The notes beneath the pieces were generated by a model. That model saw nothing but the letters and a program-made list of their open reading frames with translations, was not told where the DNA came from and did no database searches. From Ectothiorhodospiraceae bacterium WFHF3C12 (GTDB lineage Bacteria; Pseudomonadota; Gammaproteobacteria; Nitrococcales; Nitrococcaceae), in the NCBI GenBank assembly GCA_013519935.1, contig JACDUA010000021.1, forward strand, positions 1 through 59,494: 59,494 nucleotides of DNA, written 5' to 3'. The first letter of the stretch is position 1, and every line of letters begins with the position of its first letter. The position numbers and the translations under genes were made by a program. This document shows positions 35,022 to 43,453 of the stretch, in pieces.

Positions 35022-35366
35022 TCAACCCGCCCGTGACAGTAACCGCGGCGGTTCGGCAGTCATGCGCTGCCTGCGCCGGCTCTCGGCCCGCCGGGCCACG
35101 GCGCCGGCGCGCAGACAGGCGCTGGATATGGCCGCGTAGAGGTCGCGGTCAGTCGCCCTGGCGACGATGGGCGGCAACCCCGGCAGGGTTACCTGTATAT
35201 TGCAGCCCTTGAGCTCGGCACCCGGCTGGGCGTTGCGCTGCAGGGTCACCCGGATGGCTTCGGCCCCGGCGGCCACCCGCCCCAGCGCGCCGCGGACGCG
35301 CGCCTCGACGAACAGGGCCACGGCCCGGGTCATACGCATGTTCAACGGCCTGATGGTCAGCTTCAC
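35022..35366 (-). CDS. HPF/RaiA-like ribosome-associated protein
   Basis: This 114-residue protein is read from the GTG at 35366 (GGAGGAG upstream). It shows the S30EA/sigma-54-modulation domain in weakly conserved form: VALFVEARVRGALGRV, VTLQRNAQPG, LPGLPPIVARATDRDLYAAISSA. The missing conserved HMDIDE-like segment suggests a divergent member; it may be a stress or starvation factor that binds ribosomes. It is convergent with the ABC ATPase gene. Confidence 0.7.
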   Translation of the reverse strand: MKLTIRPLNMRMTRAVALFVEARVRGALGRVAAGAEAIRVTLQRNAQPGAELKGCNIQVTLPGLPPIVARATDRDLYAAISSACLRAGAVARRAESRRRQRMTAEPPRLLSRAG

Positions 35367-35459
35367 GGCGGTCTCCTCCCGTCTCCCGTGTCGTCCGAAC
35401 ACATTAGCCGCAACCGGCGTTCAGAAGAATCCGAATACCCTTTGATTTGAATTCGACAT

Positions 35460-36776
35460 TTACGAACTATTGGCGACCCGCTTCCCTTCTTCGACGTCCG
35501 GCAGACGCGCCCGCACCGCCCGGTCCTTGCCCGCCTGCTTGGCCTCGTACAGGGCCTGGTCCGCACGGCTCAGGCTGATCCGCCAGTCATCGTCGCGGAG
35601 CAGTGCGAACCCCATGCTCGCGCCCACCTGCAGTCCGGGGGCCTCGGACAGCCGTATGGCCCGAACGGCCTCGCCGAGGCGTTCAGCCAGGCCCCGCAGC
35701 GCGACATCGTCCGCTTCACCCACCAGCACCAGGAACTCGTCGCCACCCCAGCGGCAAGCCATGTCGCCGGCACGGACGTGCTCAGTCAAAACCCGGCCCA
35801 CCGCCGCGATGCCGGCGTCGCCGGCATGGTGACCATGGCGGTCATTGATAGCCTTGAAATCGTCCAGGTCCAGGAACAGCAGGCCGGCCCCCGTCACTGC
35901 CCCTTCGTCCAGCAGCGGCTCCAGGTAGCGGCGGGCGTAAAGGCCGGATAGCTTGTCCCGGGCCACCGCCTGGGTCAGCTGCTCGATCTGGCGCTCCTGC
36001 CGGCCGCGCTCGCGCAGGGTGTTGGCATAGTGCAGGCCGATGAACGCAAAGGCACCGATCTGGAAGCACATATACCCCAGCCCCAGGGTGCTGAACGGCA
36101 ACAGATAAACCCCGAACTCGCGCAGCGAGTCGTGGACGCCGGCAACCAGCAGCAGGGCGAATCCGGCCAGATTCACCACCCGACCGAGCCCGCCGACACG
36201 GTCAAACATGACCCTGACGATGCCCAGACAGAACCCCAGAAACAGCACCAACCCGGCGCCGAAGAACCATGGCGCCGCCGCCCCGTAGTCGGCGAATACG
36301 GACATGTCGCGCACGGTCAACGCCTCGCTGGCGATGATCAGCGACGGATGCTCCACCCAGATGGACGCCACGACGGTGCCGGCGAATGCCCAGAGTACGT
36401 ACCGAATCCAGTGCCGGCCGTGATGGCGCCGATCCATGGCCCAGTACAGGTTGATGTAGGCAGCGAGAGACAGGTAGACCGCGCTGAGCGCCAACCGGTA
36501 CCAGAACAGGGTGTCGCCCAGGTCGCCCGTGAGGACGTCGAAGCGCACGGCCGCATCGGAGCCGATATAGAGCACGGCGAAGAGGTTCGCCAGCGCGAAC
36601 TGCGCAGCCACCCCGGCATAGCCGTCACGCTGGCGCAGGGCCGCGGCCGTGAACACCGCCACGAAGACGAACAGCGTGAAGCTGATACCGGTGGCCATGA
36701 CCTTGAGCCACAGCACGGCCATATCGCTCGTGGGAAAGGCGGCGAGACTGGCAGCCAGGTCGTCCTGTGGGGTCAT
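35460..36776 (-). CDS. seven-helix membrane diguanylate cyclase
   Basis: This 438-residue protein has about seven transmembrane segments (residues about 25-235, e.g. ISFTLFVFVAVFTAAAL), then a coiled linker. The GGDEF domain at about 260-425 has RDKLSGLYARRYLE, LDLDDFKAINDRHGHHAGD and an intact WGGDEF. It is an active cyclase by motif. Its start has no strong ribosome site. Confidence 0.92.
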   Translation of the reverse strand: MTPQDDLAASLAAFPTSDMAVLWLKVMATGISFTLFVFVAVFTAAALRQRDGYAGVAAQFALANLFAVLYIGSDAAVRFDVLTGDLGDTLFWYRLALSAVYLSLAAYINLYWAMDRRHHGRHWIRYVLWAFAGTVVASIWVEHPSLIIASEALTVRDMSVFADYGAAAPWFFGAGLVLFLGFCLGIVRVMFDRVGGLGRVVNLAGFALLLVAGVHDSLREFGVYLLPFSTLGLGYMCFQIGAFAFIGLHYANTLRERGRQERQIEQLTQAVARDKLSGLYARRYLEPLLDEGAVTGAGLLFLDLDDFKAINDRHGHHAGDAGIAAVGRVLTEHVRAGDMACRWGGDEFLVLVGEADDVALRGLAERLGEAVRAIRLSEAPGLQVGASMGFALLRDDDWRISLSRADQALYEAKQAGKDRAVRARLPDVEEGKRVANSS

Positions 36777-37003
36777 GATGGCAGTGGCCCGAACTGGGAT
36801 AAGCGGCGCTGTTTATACCATCGTAACCAGGCAATGTGACCGCGTCGGCGCATTCAATCGCATTTTCAGGCACCGGGCCCCGAACGCAGGTCATGGCGGC
36901 CTGTCAGGCATCAGACAGGGGAATCGAGGCACGATCCCGTGGGCGGCGAGACGGATTCCAACCCACCCGTTACAGCGCCTTCCGGGGCGCCTCGCGCGGC
37001 TTC

Positions 37004-37714
37004 CTAGTCAGCTTCCCCGGAGCGTTCGGCCGGGGCCGGTTCCAGCGCCATCCCGCTGGTATCGAACTCCCGGGGCGCTTCCTTCGGCCGCTGGCTCAGC
37101 GGCGCATCGTCCTCGGCGAGGCTCAGCCCGCTGATGTCCACCTGGGGCGGCGGGACGTCCTCGTGGGGCTGGTGGGGCCGGTCGGACTCGTCGATGGACA
37201 GGCTGGAAACATTGCTGGAGATGCTGCGCTCCAGCACCGTGCCGTTGGGGTCACCGGAACGGGCGATGGAAGCGGCCTCGTCGTCACCCGCGGGGGTCGA
37301 TGCCCCTTCGGCTGCCGGTTCCTCGGCCGGGGGCGGAGGGGCCGCGGCCACCTCCTCGACGCCGGATTCCGGCGCAGCCGTCTCACGCTCTGCCTCTGGC
37401 GGCCGCGGCTGCTCGGCCTGCGGTCCAGGCTCGGACCCGGCATCCGCCTCGTCCCGGGGCGCCGGGGTATCGCCGGCATCGTCCGCCTTGACGAGCTCGC
37501 AGAAGGCGCCGGCACGTTCGAAGGCCGCGCGGAACTTGGTCGCCGTGGCGGCGTCCACGTTGCGCTTGACCACCACCGGCTTGCCGCTGAACAGCGCCTC
37601 GATCTTCTCCGCCGAGGCGTTGAACAGCGCCCCCAGCTCGAACTTCACCTCGTCTTCCGGCTTGGCGCCGGTCAGCGCCCCCCGGAAGACCACGTTATAG
37701 AGACTCTGGGTCAT
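37004..37714 (-). CDS. hypothetical protein with small N-terminal alpha/beta domain and long disordered tail
   Basis: This 236-residue protein starts at ATG 37714, with a GGGGGAGG ribosome site. An N-terminal domain (1-75, YNVVFRGALTGAKPEDEVKF...LFSGKPVVVKRNVDAATATKFRAAFERAGAFCEL) resembles the ribosomal L7/L12 C-terminal-like or ferredoxin-like fold that occurs in several gammaproteobacterial membrane or regulatory proteins. The rest is low-complexity Pro/Glu/Ala-rich sequence. No partner genes. Function unknown. Confidence 0.6.
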   Translation of the reverse strand: MTQSLYNVVFRGALTGAKPEDEVKFELGALFNASAEKIEALFSGKPVVVKRNVDAATATKFRAAFERAGAFCELVKADDAGDTPAPRDEADAGSEPGPQAEQPRPPEAERETAAPESGVEEVAAAPPPPAEEPAAEGASTPAGDDEAASIARSGDPNGTVLERSISSNVSSLSIDESDRPHQPHEDVPPPQVDISGLSLAEDDAPLSQRPKEAPREFDTSGMALEPAPAERSGEAD

Positions 37715-37925
37715 GTCTGCCTCCCCCTCCCGTGCCTGCAGGCACACGGTTACACGCGGGTGATGAGGCCGAGTCTACTAGAGAGCATGCCGGGTTTGCC
37801 GCACCGGACCGGACCGGCTGTAGCGGCGTCCCGAAAAACGGCGGCCCGTCCCCGCGGGCGCGGTTGAAGTCCCTGCCCGCGCACCAGACGTTGTAGACAC
37901 GGACGATCGCGGCCGAAACCGACTC

Positions 37926-38666
37926 ATGGTCCACCTCGGATGCGCAACCTGGCGGTTGCCGAAGACCCTGCAGCCAGACTTCCCCGGCGAGGGCACCCAC
38001 CTCGCGCGGTATGCGGCGCGACTACCGGCCGTGGAGCTCAACAGCAGCTTCTACCGCCGTCACCGCCGCAGTCTCTATGAAAAGTGGGCCTCCGAGGTGC
38101 CGGAGGGCTTCCGCTTCTGCGTGAAGTTGCCGCGCGGCCTGACCCACGACCAGCGCCTGCGGAGCACGGAGGGCCTGGAACAGTTTCTCGGCGAGACGGC
38201 TGGCCTGGGCGGAAAACTCGGGGCCATCCTTGTACAGCTTCCACCCTCCCTGACATTCGAAGCCAAGCCCGCTGCACATTTCCTGGAACAACTGCGCGCG
38301 GGCTTCGGCGGCCGCATCATCTGCGAGCCCCGGCACGCCAGCTGGTTCGCGGACGAGGCGGAGGCGCTGTTGAAGGAGCAGGGGGTCAGCCGCGCGGCCG
38401 TCGACCCGCCGCCGGCGGACGGCGCCGAAAACCCGGGCGGCGACCCGGACTGCGTCTACCTGCGTCTGCACGGCAGCCCGCGCCGGTTCTACTCCGCCTA
38501 CTCGGAAGCCTTTCTGGAGGATCTCGCCAACAAGCTCCGCGAGTACGCGGAGCATTCGGAAACCTGGTGCATCTTCAACAACACCGCCTCGGACGCGGGG
38601 CTTGCCAACGCAATGACGCTGCTCGGAACGCTGGACGACTTCGCCCCTGGCGTCGGCGGCCGTTAG
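37926..38666 (+). CDS. DUF72 family protein
   Basis: This 246-residue protein begins VHLGCATWRLPKTLQPDFPGEGTHLARYAARLPAVELNSSFYR and has FRFCVKLPRGLTHDQRL, LGAILVQLPPSLTFE and YLRLHGSP, the DUF72 signature with Tyr/His/Arg residues in a TIM-barrel-like fold. Function is unknown. The frame begins at ATG 37926. It lies between a convergent acidic protein gene and ompW, with 140 bases to ompW. Confidence 0.9.
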   Translation: MVHLGCATWRLPKTLQPDFPGEGTHLARYAARLPAVELNSSFYRRHRRSLYEKWASEVPEGFRFCVKLPRGLTHDQRLRSTEGLEQFLGETAGLGGKLGAILVQLPPSLTFEAKPAAHFLEQLRAGFGGRIICEPRHASWFADEAEALLKEQGVSRAAVDPPPADGAENPGGDPDCVYLRLHGSPRRFYSAYSEAFLEDLANKLREYAEHSETWCIFNNTASDAGLANAMTLLGTLDDFAPGVGGR

Positions 38667-38710
38667 CCCCATCAATGCCTCCGAGGGAAAGCCGCCATAC
38701 GGTCTGTCGA

Positions 38711-38749
38711 TTGATTAATGTCAACAGGATTCATCGACCCCGTTACTAG
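38711..38749 (+). promoter_or_regulatory. FNR/Anr-type box and -10 upstream of ompW
   Basis: TTGATTAATGTCAA at 38711-38724 matches TTGAT-N4-ATCAA with one mismatch. A TACTAG -10 (preceded by T) lies at 38744-38749, so the box centre is at about -39 to -41 from the start, the class II activator position. The start would be near 38756 and the ompW ATG at 38807. OmpW genes in several gammaproteobacteria are FNR-regulated. Confidence 0.7.
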
Positions 38750-38806
38750 ACTCTCCCACGGTGCAGCAGCCTGATCGGGCAAGCATTTCCAAACAGGGAG
38801 AGAACC

Positions 38807-39454
38807 ATGAGAGCAAGCACATTATCCTCGGCTCTGGCGATCGCCATCGCCGCCACGGGGGTTTCCGGTACCGCCATGGCTGCGGAGAAACCGTGGATCG
38901 TCCGCGGCACCATGAGCGCCATGGCAACGGACAACGAGAGCGACAGCCTCCGCCGGATCTCCGGTACCCAGATCCGCCTGGACAACGCCACCAGCCTGGC
39001 ACTGAACGCCAGCTACCTGTTCGGCGAGTACTTCGGCGTGGAGTTCGCCACGGCCCTGCCCTATGAGCACGACCTTGAGGGCAACAACCGCCTCCAGGGG
39101 CTGGGCGTGGAGGAACTGGCAGACGTGAAGCAGCTGCCGGCGACCCTGAGCCTTCAGGTACACCTGCCCACCGGCACCGCGTTCAAGCCTTATGTCGGGG
39201 CAGGCGTCAACTACACCTACTTCTACGACGAGGACTCGAGCGTCACCGGTCTCGACGTGGACATGGAGGACACCTGGGGCGCGGCCGGCCAGCTGGGCCT
39301 GGACGTCTTCCTGGAAGAGGACCTGCTGCTCAACGCCGAGGCGCGGTACATCCAGATGGAGAGCACGGCGGAATTCTCCGGCGCCATCAATCAGGACGTG
39401 GATATGGACATCAATCCCTGGGTCTTCAGCGCGGGGCTCGGCTACCGCTTCTGA
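38807..39454 (+). CDS. ompW: OmpW family outer-membrane protein
   Basis: This 215-residue protein has a signal peptide (about 1-26, LAIAIAATGVSGTAMA) and a mature 189-residue eight-strand barrel. OmpW motifs are WIVRGTMSAMATDNES, ALNASYLFGEYFGVEFATALP, GTAFKPYVGAGVNYTYFYDEDSS, and a terminal Phe (GLGYRF). OmpW forms a hydrophobic channel for small lipophilic molecules and is often induced under low oxygen. The promoter carries an FNR-type box. A GC hairpin and then a strong terminator follow. Confidence 0.93.
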   Translation: MRASTLSSALAIAIAATGVSGTAMAAEKPWIVRGTMSAMATDNESDSLRRISGTQIRLDNATSLALNASYLFGEYFGVEFATALPYEHDLEGNNRLQGLGVEELADVKQLPATLSLQVHLPTGTAFKPYVGAGVNYTYFYDEDSSVTGLDVDMEDTWGAAGQLGLDVFLEEDLLLNAEARYIQMESTAEFSGAINQDVDMDINPWVFSAGLGYRF

Positions 39455-39470
39455 ACGAATCCGCCACGGG

Positions 39471-39487
39471 GCCCGGCAACGCCGGGC
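39471..39487 (+). terminator. hairpin just after ompW
   Basis: GCCCGGC at 39471-39477 pairs with GCCGGGC at 39481-39487 around an AAC loop, 17 bases after the ompW stop. There is no T-tract, so it may stabilise the mRNA end or act with the stronger terminator further down. Confidence 0.4.
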
Positions 39488-39690
39488 TCCGGCGTGCCCT
39501 GGCGACGCTACGACACACCGCCACGACGCCCCCGGATGCAAACGCCGGCAGGGTGGGAAAGCGAAGCGCTTTCCACCACGTGGCCTACCTGAAATGCCCT
39601 GCAGAGATCATCCTCGGCGTTTGGGTTGCCGGGCTCGCCACTGTCCTGACTGCCGTTCGGCACAGCCACCGCCCGGACGATTCGGGTCAC

Positions 39691-39721
39691 AAAAAAAGGC
39701 CGGGCAATGCCCGGCCTTTTT
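39691..39721. terminator. bidirectional intrinsic terminator
   Basis: An exact 8-bp stem GGCCGGGC / GCCCGGCC with AAT loop (39698-39716) is flanked by seven A on the left and five T on the right. It therefore terminates both the ompW transcript (+) and the propeller-lipoprotein transcript (-), whose stop is at 39744. Confidence 0.9.
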
Positions 39722-39743
39722 CGTTGGAGCCTTGAGGCCTCGG

Positions 39744-42698
39744 TTAGCGGAAGAACACCAGTCCGCCCTCGTGGTCGGAGACGTACACCCGGCCGTGGGC
39801 GATGGCCGTGCCCGTGGCCTCGCCGACGGTGTCCTGATGCTGCATCAGGGTCGGGTTGGCCGGGTCGCTCCAGTCGATCTTGGCGACGCCCTCGGCACCG
39901 TAAGCGACGTAGAACAGCAGACGCGGCTCGTCGAGGACGTACCACTCGCCGTTGTCGTCGATCAGCAGCCGGTCGGCCGGGAAGTACTGCGGCGTCATGT
40001 ACAGCGCCTCGGGATCAGAACCCTCCATACCCGGCTCGTCCTGCATACGGTAGGCGCCGACCGCTTCCGGTCGATAGTCGTAGTCGTGCATCTCCCAGAT
40101 GTTGTCGGGAGCGATGCCATCCGGCAGGGGCGCCAGCATGTCCTCGATGCTGTAGGCGAGCAGACCGAAGCCGCCGTAGCTGTAGTAGACGTGGTCACCG
40201 ACTATGTCGACATCGATGCTGCGGCTGTCCGCCTTGCCGACATGCAGCGTGCCGTCATCCTCCAGCTCCAGCTTGATGGGCTCGAACAGCTTCACCAGCT
40301 CCATGCCGTCCGGATCACCGTCCACCAGCAGGCCGGTCATGTCCACGACACCCACGCCGGCATGTCCGGCGGCGACGAAGGCATAGACGCGGCCGTTGTC
40401 CGAATTGGTCCACAGCTCGACGCCGGAGGTACGCCCCAGGCCGGGCCTGCCGGACTCGGAACCCAGGTTCGCGACCACGTGGGCGCCGCCGAGGGTCGGA
40501 TCGACGGTAAGGTCATAGACGGTCAGACCGTTACTTCCGTCGGCCACGACCGCGTAGTCGCCGTGGAAGTCCACGTCGTAGACGTGGTCCTGCCGGCTGA
40601 TACCGCCGACCGAGCCGCTCGCGGTGTTGTGCTCGTAGAAGTCCGAGGGCTGCGGGGTCAGCAGCAGCGGCGCTCCCGGAACACCGTTGCCGGCTTCGGC
40701 ACCGCTGATGTCCACCCGGCGCATGCCGAGGCTCTGGGACATTACGAACGCCAGGCCGTTCTCCGGCTGGAGGACGTTGTTGTAGGCGTGCGGGGTCGGA
40801 TAGACCGTGGTACCGCCCGCGTCCTCCGGATACTCCTCCATCAGCGTGTTGGCCACCAGGTGGACGTCATCCACGGGGCTGCCGGCGTCGTCGGCAATCC
40901 GCCACACGCTCATGCCGTGCGGCCCGTCGGAGACGTACAGGTACTGATCCGTGGTCGCCACACCCTGGGTATGGCCGATGGATACGTCAGCCGTCGCGGT
41001 ACCGTCCGCCGCGGCGCCCACCTCGTCGGTGGTGGCGAAATGCACCGGGACGCTGAACCGGTCCGCCAGATCGGCCTGACCGAGATCGCCGAGGTCGAGG
41101 AAGTCCATGCCGCCGGAGCCGTTCGCCATGATCACGTCCACGTTGCCGGTGGCCGGATCGATTGTCGGCATCAGCTCGAAGGCGTTGCCGTGGCCGCTGA
41201 TCTCGCCGGTCACCAGCAGGCTGGGCGCCTCGTACATCCACACGGGCAGGGACTCGTTGTCCTCCGGATCGTAGTCGCCCATGTCATAGGAGGTGACGAA
41301 CTCGTAATCCGGCCAGTGATCGCCCAGGTCGCCAATGGTGTCGTTGTCGTAGGGCGCGCCGGCCTGCTGCCAGTTGGCGGCCGGATCACTGGCGCCGTCC
41401 AGAATGACCAGCCCCGCGAAGTGGTCGGAATAGAACACGCGGTCGTTGGCCGGATCGGCCATCACGTCGACCGTGCCAGCCTCCTTGAGCATGCCGGCCC
41501 CGAAGTAGGGGAACAGGCTTTGCGACTGCTGGCCGGTGGGCGCGTCCGGACCATGGGCCGGCACCGCCGGCGCGTAGCCCAGGTAGCTCAGGCTGGTCGG
41601 GTCGTTGGCGTCCAGCGCGACCAGGCCGCCCAGACCGTAGGCAACGAACACCCGCGTATCCGTGCCGAAGTCGGCGACGTCCAGCGAGCGGGCGTCGTAG
41701 TAGTACTTGCCGTAACGGTCGAAGTTCGCCCAGGGGGTCGGCGCGTCCGTATCGCCATGCCAAACCTCCAGGATCTCGAAGGAGGCCTGATCGTAATTGG
41801 GCATGCCGGTTTCCGGATCCAGGTTCCCGGTCTGGACTTCAGTGGCCACATCCATGTCCACGAACCAGTCCTCGGTCACCGAGGTGTCCGTGTACATGTT
41901 GTAGTAGCCGACCTTCGCCAGCGTGTCGGGATTGAACACGCCCACGCCGAGAAAGCCCTGGGCGGCGTACAGGTTCCCGTCATGCAGCTGGAGATCCTCC
42001 GGCCCGCCCCAGGGATGCTCACCGGCGAACTGCAGCGTGTAGACCTCGCTGTCGATCTGGAGCGTACCGTCGGCCTCGGTCACGGGCGTGGTGCCGAGCA
42101 CGTTGGACAGGGCGGTGCGCTGAATACCGTAAGCCTCGTTGCCGATCCACAGCGTGGTACCGTCTGTCGCCAACGCCACGACGGGCCCGTTGGTGCCCTC
42201 GATCACCGCGTCCTCGACCAGGCCGCCGCCGCCCTCGGCGAAGGTAATGCCGTCCTGGTAGTAGTTCACGGGCACGGTATGGAGCAAGGTCGGCGCCGTC
42301 GGGCTGCTGATGTCCACCACGGCAACGCCGGCGCCGCCCAGGGCCACCAGCGCATAGCGCACCCCGCCGGACTCCACCAGCTCGATGTCGTGAATGTATT
42401 CATCCAGCGAGACACGGGAAACCGCACCCTTCGTGACCTGGACCGGTGTCAGGGACAGGTGATTGGCGACGTTGAACACCGTCCAGTCGGTGCCGCTGTC
42501 GTCCGTGAACCGGGCCGTGGCGGTGGTGTCGCCGCCGATCTGGCCCGCCTGCTCATTGAGATACGCCTCCTGGATATGCAGGGGCTCCACGGAGCTCCCG
42601 GAACTGCTGTTGCCGCCGCACCCTGCGAGTCCCGCCGTAAGCAACGCGGAGGTCAGGACCACGCCCAGCGTGCGTCGACTGTAATTTGACTTACCCAT
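39744..42698 (-). CDS. large LVIVD-repeat beta-propeller lipoprotein
   Basis: This 984-residue protein starts with a lipoprotein signal: VLTSALLTAGLAGC, lipidation at Cys27, then GGNSSSGSS. It is composed of repeated strands like GVAVVDISSPTAPTLLHTV, GLVALDANDPTSLSYLG, GVGVVDMTGL, and GVAKIDWSDPANPTLMQH. These are LVIVD-type blades, which in other proteins stack as beta-propellers. Acidic residues dominate, consistent with a secreted halophile surface protein. No catalytic motif is seen. GGGAGGG precedes the ATG at 42698. The tandem FNR boxes at 42793-42806 and 42843-42856 suggest induction at low oxygen. The gene ends 23 bases before a strong terminator. Confidence 0.85.
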   Translation of the reverse strand: MGKSNYSRRTLGVVLTSALLTAGLAGCGGNSSSGSSVEPLHIQEAYLNEQAGQIGGDTTATARFTDDSGTDWTVFNVANHLSLTPVQVTKGAVSRVSLDEYIHDIELVESGGVRYALVALGGAGVAVVDISSPTAPTLLHTVPVNYYQDGITFAEGGGGLVEDAVIEGTNGPVVALATDGTTLWIGNEAYGIQRTALSNVLGTTPVTEADGTLQIDSEVYTLQFAGEHPWGGPEDLQLHDGNLYAAQGFLGVGVFNPDTLAKVGYYNMYTDTSVTEDWFVDMDVATEVQTGNLDPETGMPNYDQASFEILEVWHGDTDAPTPWANFDRYGKYYYDARSLDVADFGTDTRVFVAYGLGGLVALDANDPTSLSYLGYAPAVPAHGPDAPTGQQSQSLFPYFGAGMLKEAGTVDVMADPANDRVFYSDHFAGLVILDGASDPAANWQQAGAPYDNDTIGDLGDHWPDYEFVTSYDMGDYDPEDNESLPVWMYEAPSLLVTGEISGHGNAFELMPTIDPATGNVDVIMANGSGGMDFLDLGDLGQADLADRFSVPVHFATTDEVGAAADGTATADVSIGHTQGVATTDQYLYVSDGPHGMSVWRIADDAGSPVDDVHLVANTLMEEYPEDAGGTTVYPTPHAYNNVLQPENGLAFVMSQSLGMRRVDISGAEAGNGVPGAPLLLTPQPSDFYEHNTASGSVGGISRQDHVYDVDFHGDYAVVADGSNGLTVYDLTVDPTLGGAHVVANLGSESGRPGLGRTSGVELWTNSDNGRVYAFVAAGHAGVGVVDMTGLLVDGDPDGMELVKLFEPIKLELEDDGTLHVGKADSRSIDVDIVGDHVYYSYGGFGLLAYSIEDMLAPLPDGIAPDNIWEMHDYDYRPEAVGAYRMQDEPGMEGSDPEALYMTPQYFPADRLLIDDNGEWYVLDEPRLLFYVAYGAEGVAKIDWSDPANPTLMQHQDTVGEATGTAIAHGRVYVSDHEGGLVFFR

Positions 42699-42767
42699 CT
42701 ATTTCCCTCCCGGGAATCCGGAGTTATTCAAGTGTCCTGCGGGCCATGCGCGCCCGTAGCGCGGAAT

Positions 42768-42806
42768 GTAGTAATCCGTCCGGGAGACTCGGTTGATACC
42801 AGTCAA
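42768..42806 (-). promoter_or_regulatory. FNR/Anr box with -10 upstream of the propeller lipoprotein
   Basis: The box is TTGATACCAGTCAA at 42793-42806 (one mismatch from TTGAT-N4-ATCAA). On the minus strand a TTACTAC -10-like sequence is at 42773-42768. The distance box centre to -10 is 26.5 bases, exactly as before ompW. The start would lie near 42761. Confidence 0.65.
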
Positions 42807-42842
42807 CTGATGGAAGCCGAAGCGAAACAATCAGACACAAAC

Positions 42843-42856
42843 TTGATTTTCATCAA
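42843..42856. promoter_or_regulatory. second, perfect FNR/Anr box
   Basis: TTGATTTTCATCAA matches TTGAT-N4-ATCAA without mismatch. Its centre is 50 bases upstream of the first box, about five helical turns, so a second dimer could bind on the same face of the DNA as in tandem FNR/CRP promoters. Confidence 0.75.
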
Positions 42857-42927
42857 CGGAACCCGGGCAGGCAGCGGTTGCCAGCGGCGAGCTGACCCAC
42901 CCTTCACGGCCATTCGAAAACGTGGGA

Positions 42928-43389
42928 TCAGGCGAGGGCGAAGCCGAGAAAGAGCGCGATGTTGTGCACGGCGTGCTGCAGGAAGGGCACGGCCACCCCG
43001 CCGTATCGCTCCCGGCTGTGGCCGTAGATCAGGGAGGGGACGACGACCAGGGCCGCGGTCAGGGGCGGCCGGTGGATCAGGTGCAGCAGCGCGAAGGCCA
43101 CCGTGGCCAGGGCGTTGGCGCCGCTGACACCCAGCCGGCGCCTCGCCAACCGGGGCTTGTCCAGCAATTGCCCCTGAATGACCCCGCGAAAGAGCAGCTC
43201 CTCCAGGGCCGGCTGTACCAGCCCGGCCCCGAGCAGCAGCCAGATCAGCCCGTCCGCCGGCCGCGATGCGCCGGCGACCAGCCCGATGGACAGGCCGATG
43301 AGGCCGCCGCCGAGAATCACGACAAGGTTGAACGGCTCAGTGAGCTCGCGCAGCGACGGGCGCCGACCGATGACCAGGGCACACATCAT
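42928..43389 (-). CDS. CPBP family intramembrane glutamic protease
   Basis: This 153-residue membrane protein has about four to five helices. It carries the CPBP/Abi motif EELLFRG (Glu63-Glu64, Arg68), a second motif FALLHLI (His103) and FLQHAVHN (His139), the three conserved sites of the family. It lies 64 bases downstream of the cytochrome gene on the same strand. It could process a neighbouring protein, although the cytochrome C-terminus (LAEASASVE) has no sorting tail. The position between the cytochrome and propeller genes suggests a shared role. Confidence 0.82.
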   Translation of the reverse strand: MMCALVIGRRPSLRELTEPFNLVVILGGGLIGLSIGLVAGASRPADGLIWLLLGAGLVQPALEELLFRGVIQGQLLDKPRLARRRLGVSGANALATVAFALLHLIHRPPLTAALVVVPSLIYGHSRERYGGVAVPFLQHAVHNIALFLGFALA

Positions 43390-43453
43390 CGCCGTATGAT
43401 GCCAAAAGGAGGCGGCCGGCGTTCATGACGCGATGACCGCCTCGACGGCGCGT

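Noticed and set aside
39192-42689. A 1165-codon open frame on the plus strand, antisense to the propeller lipoprotein
   Set aside because: It is His/Gln/Val-rich, has no ribosome site or domain, and mirrors the well-supported lipoprotein. In high-GC genomes such shadow frames are common.
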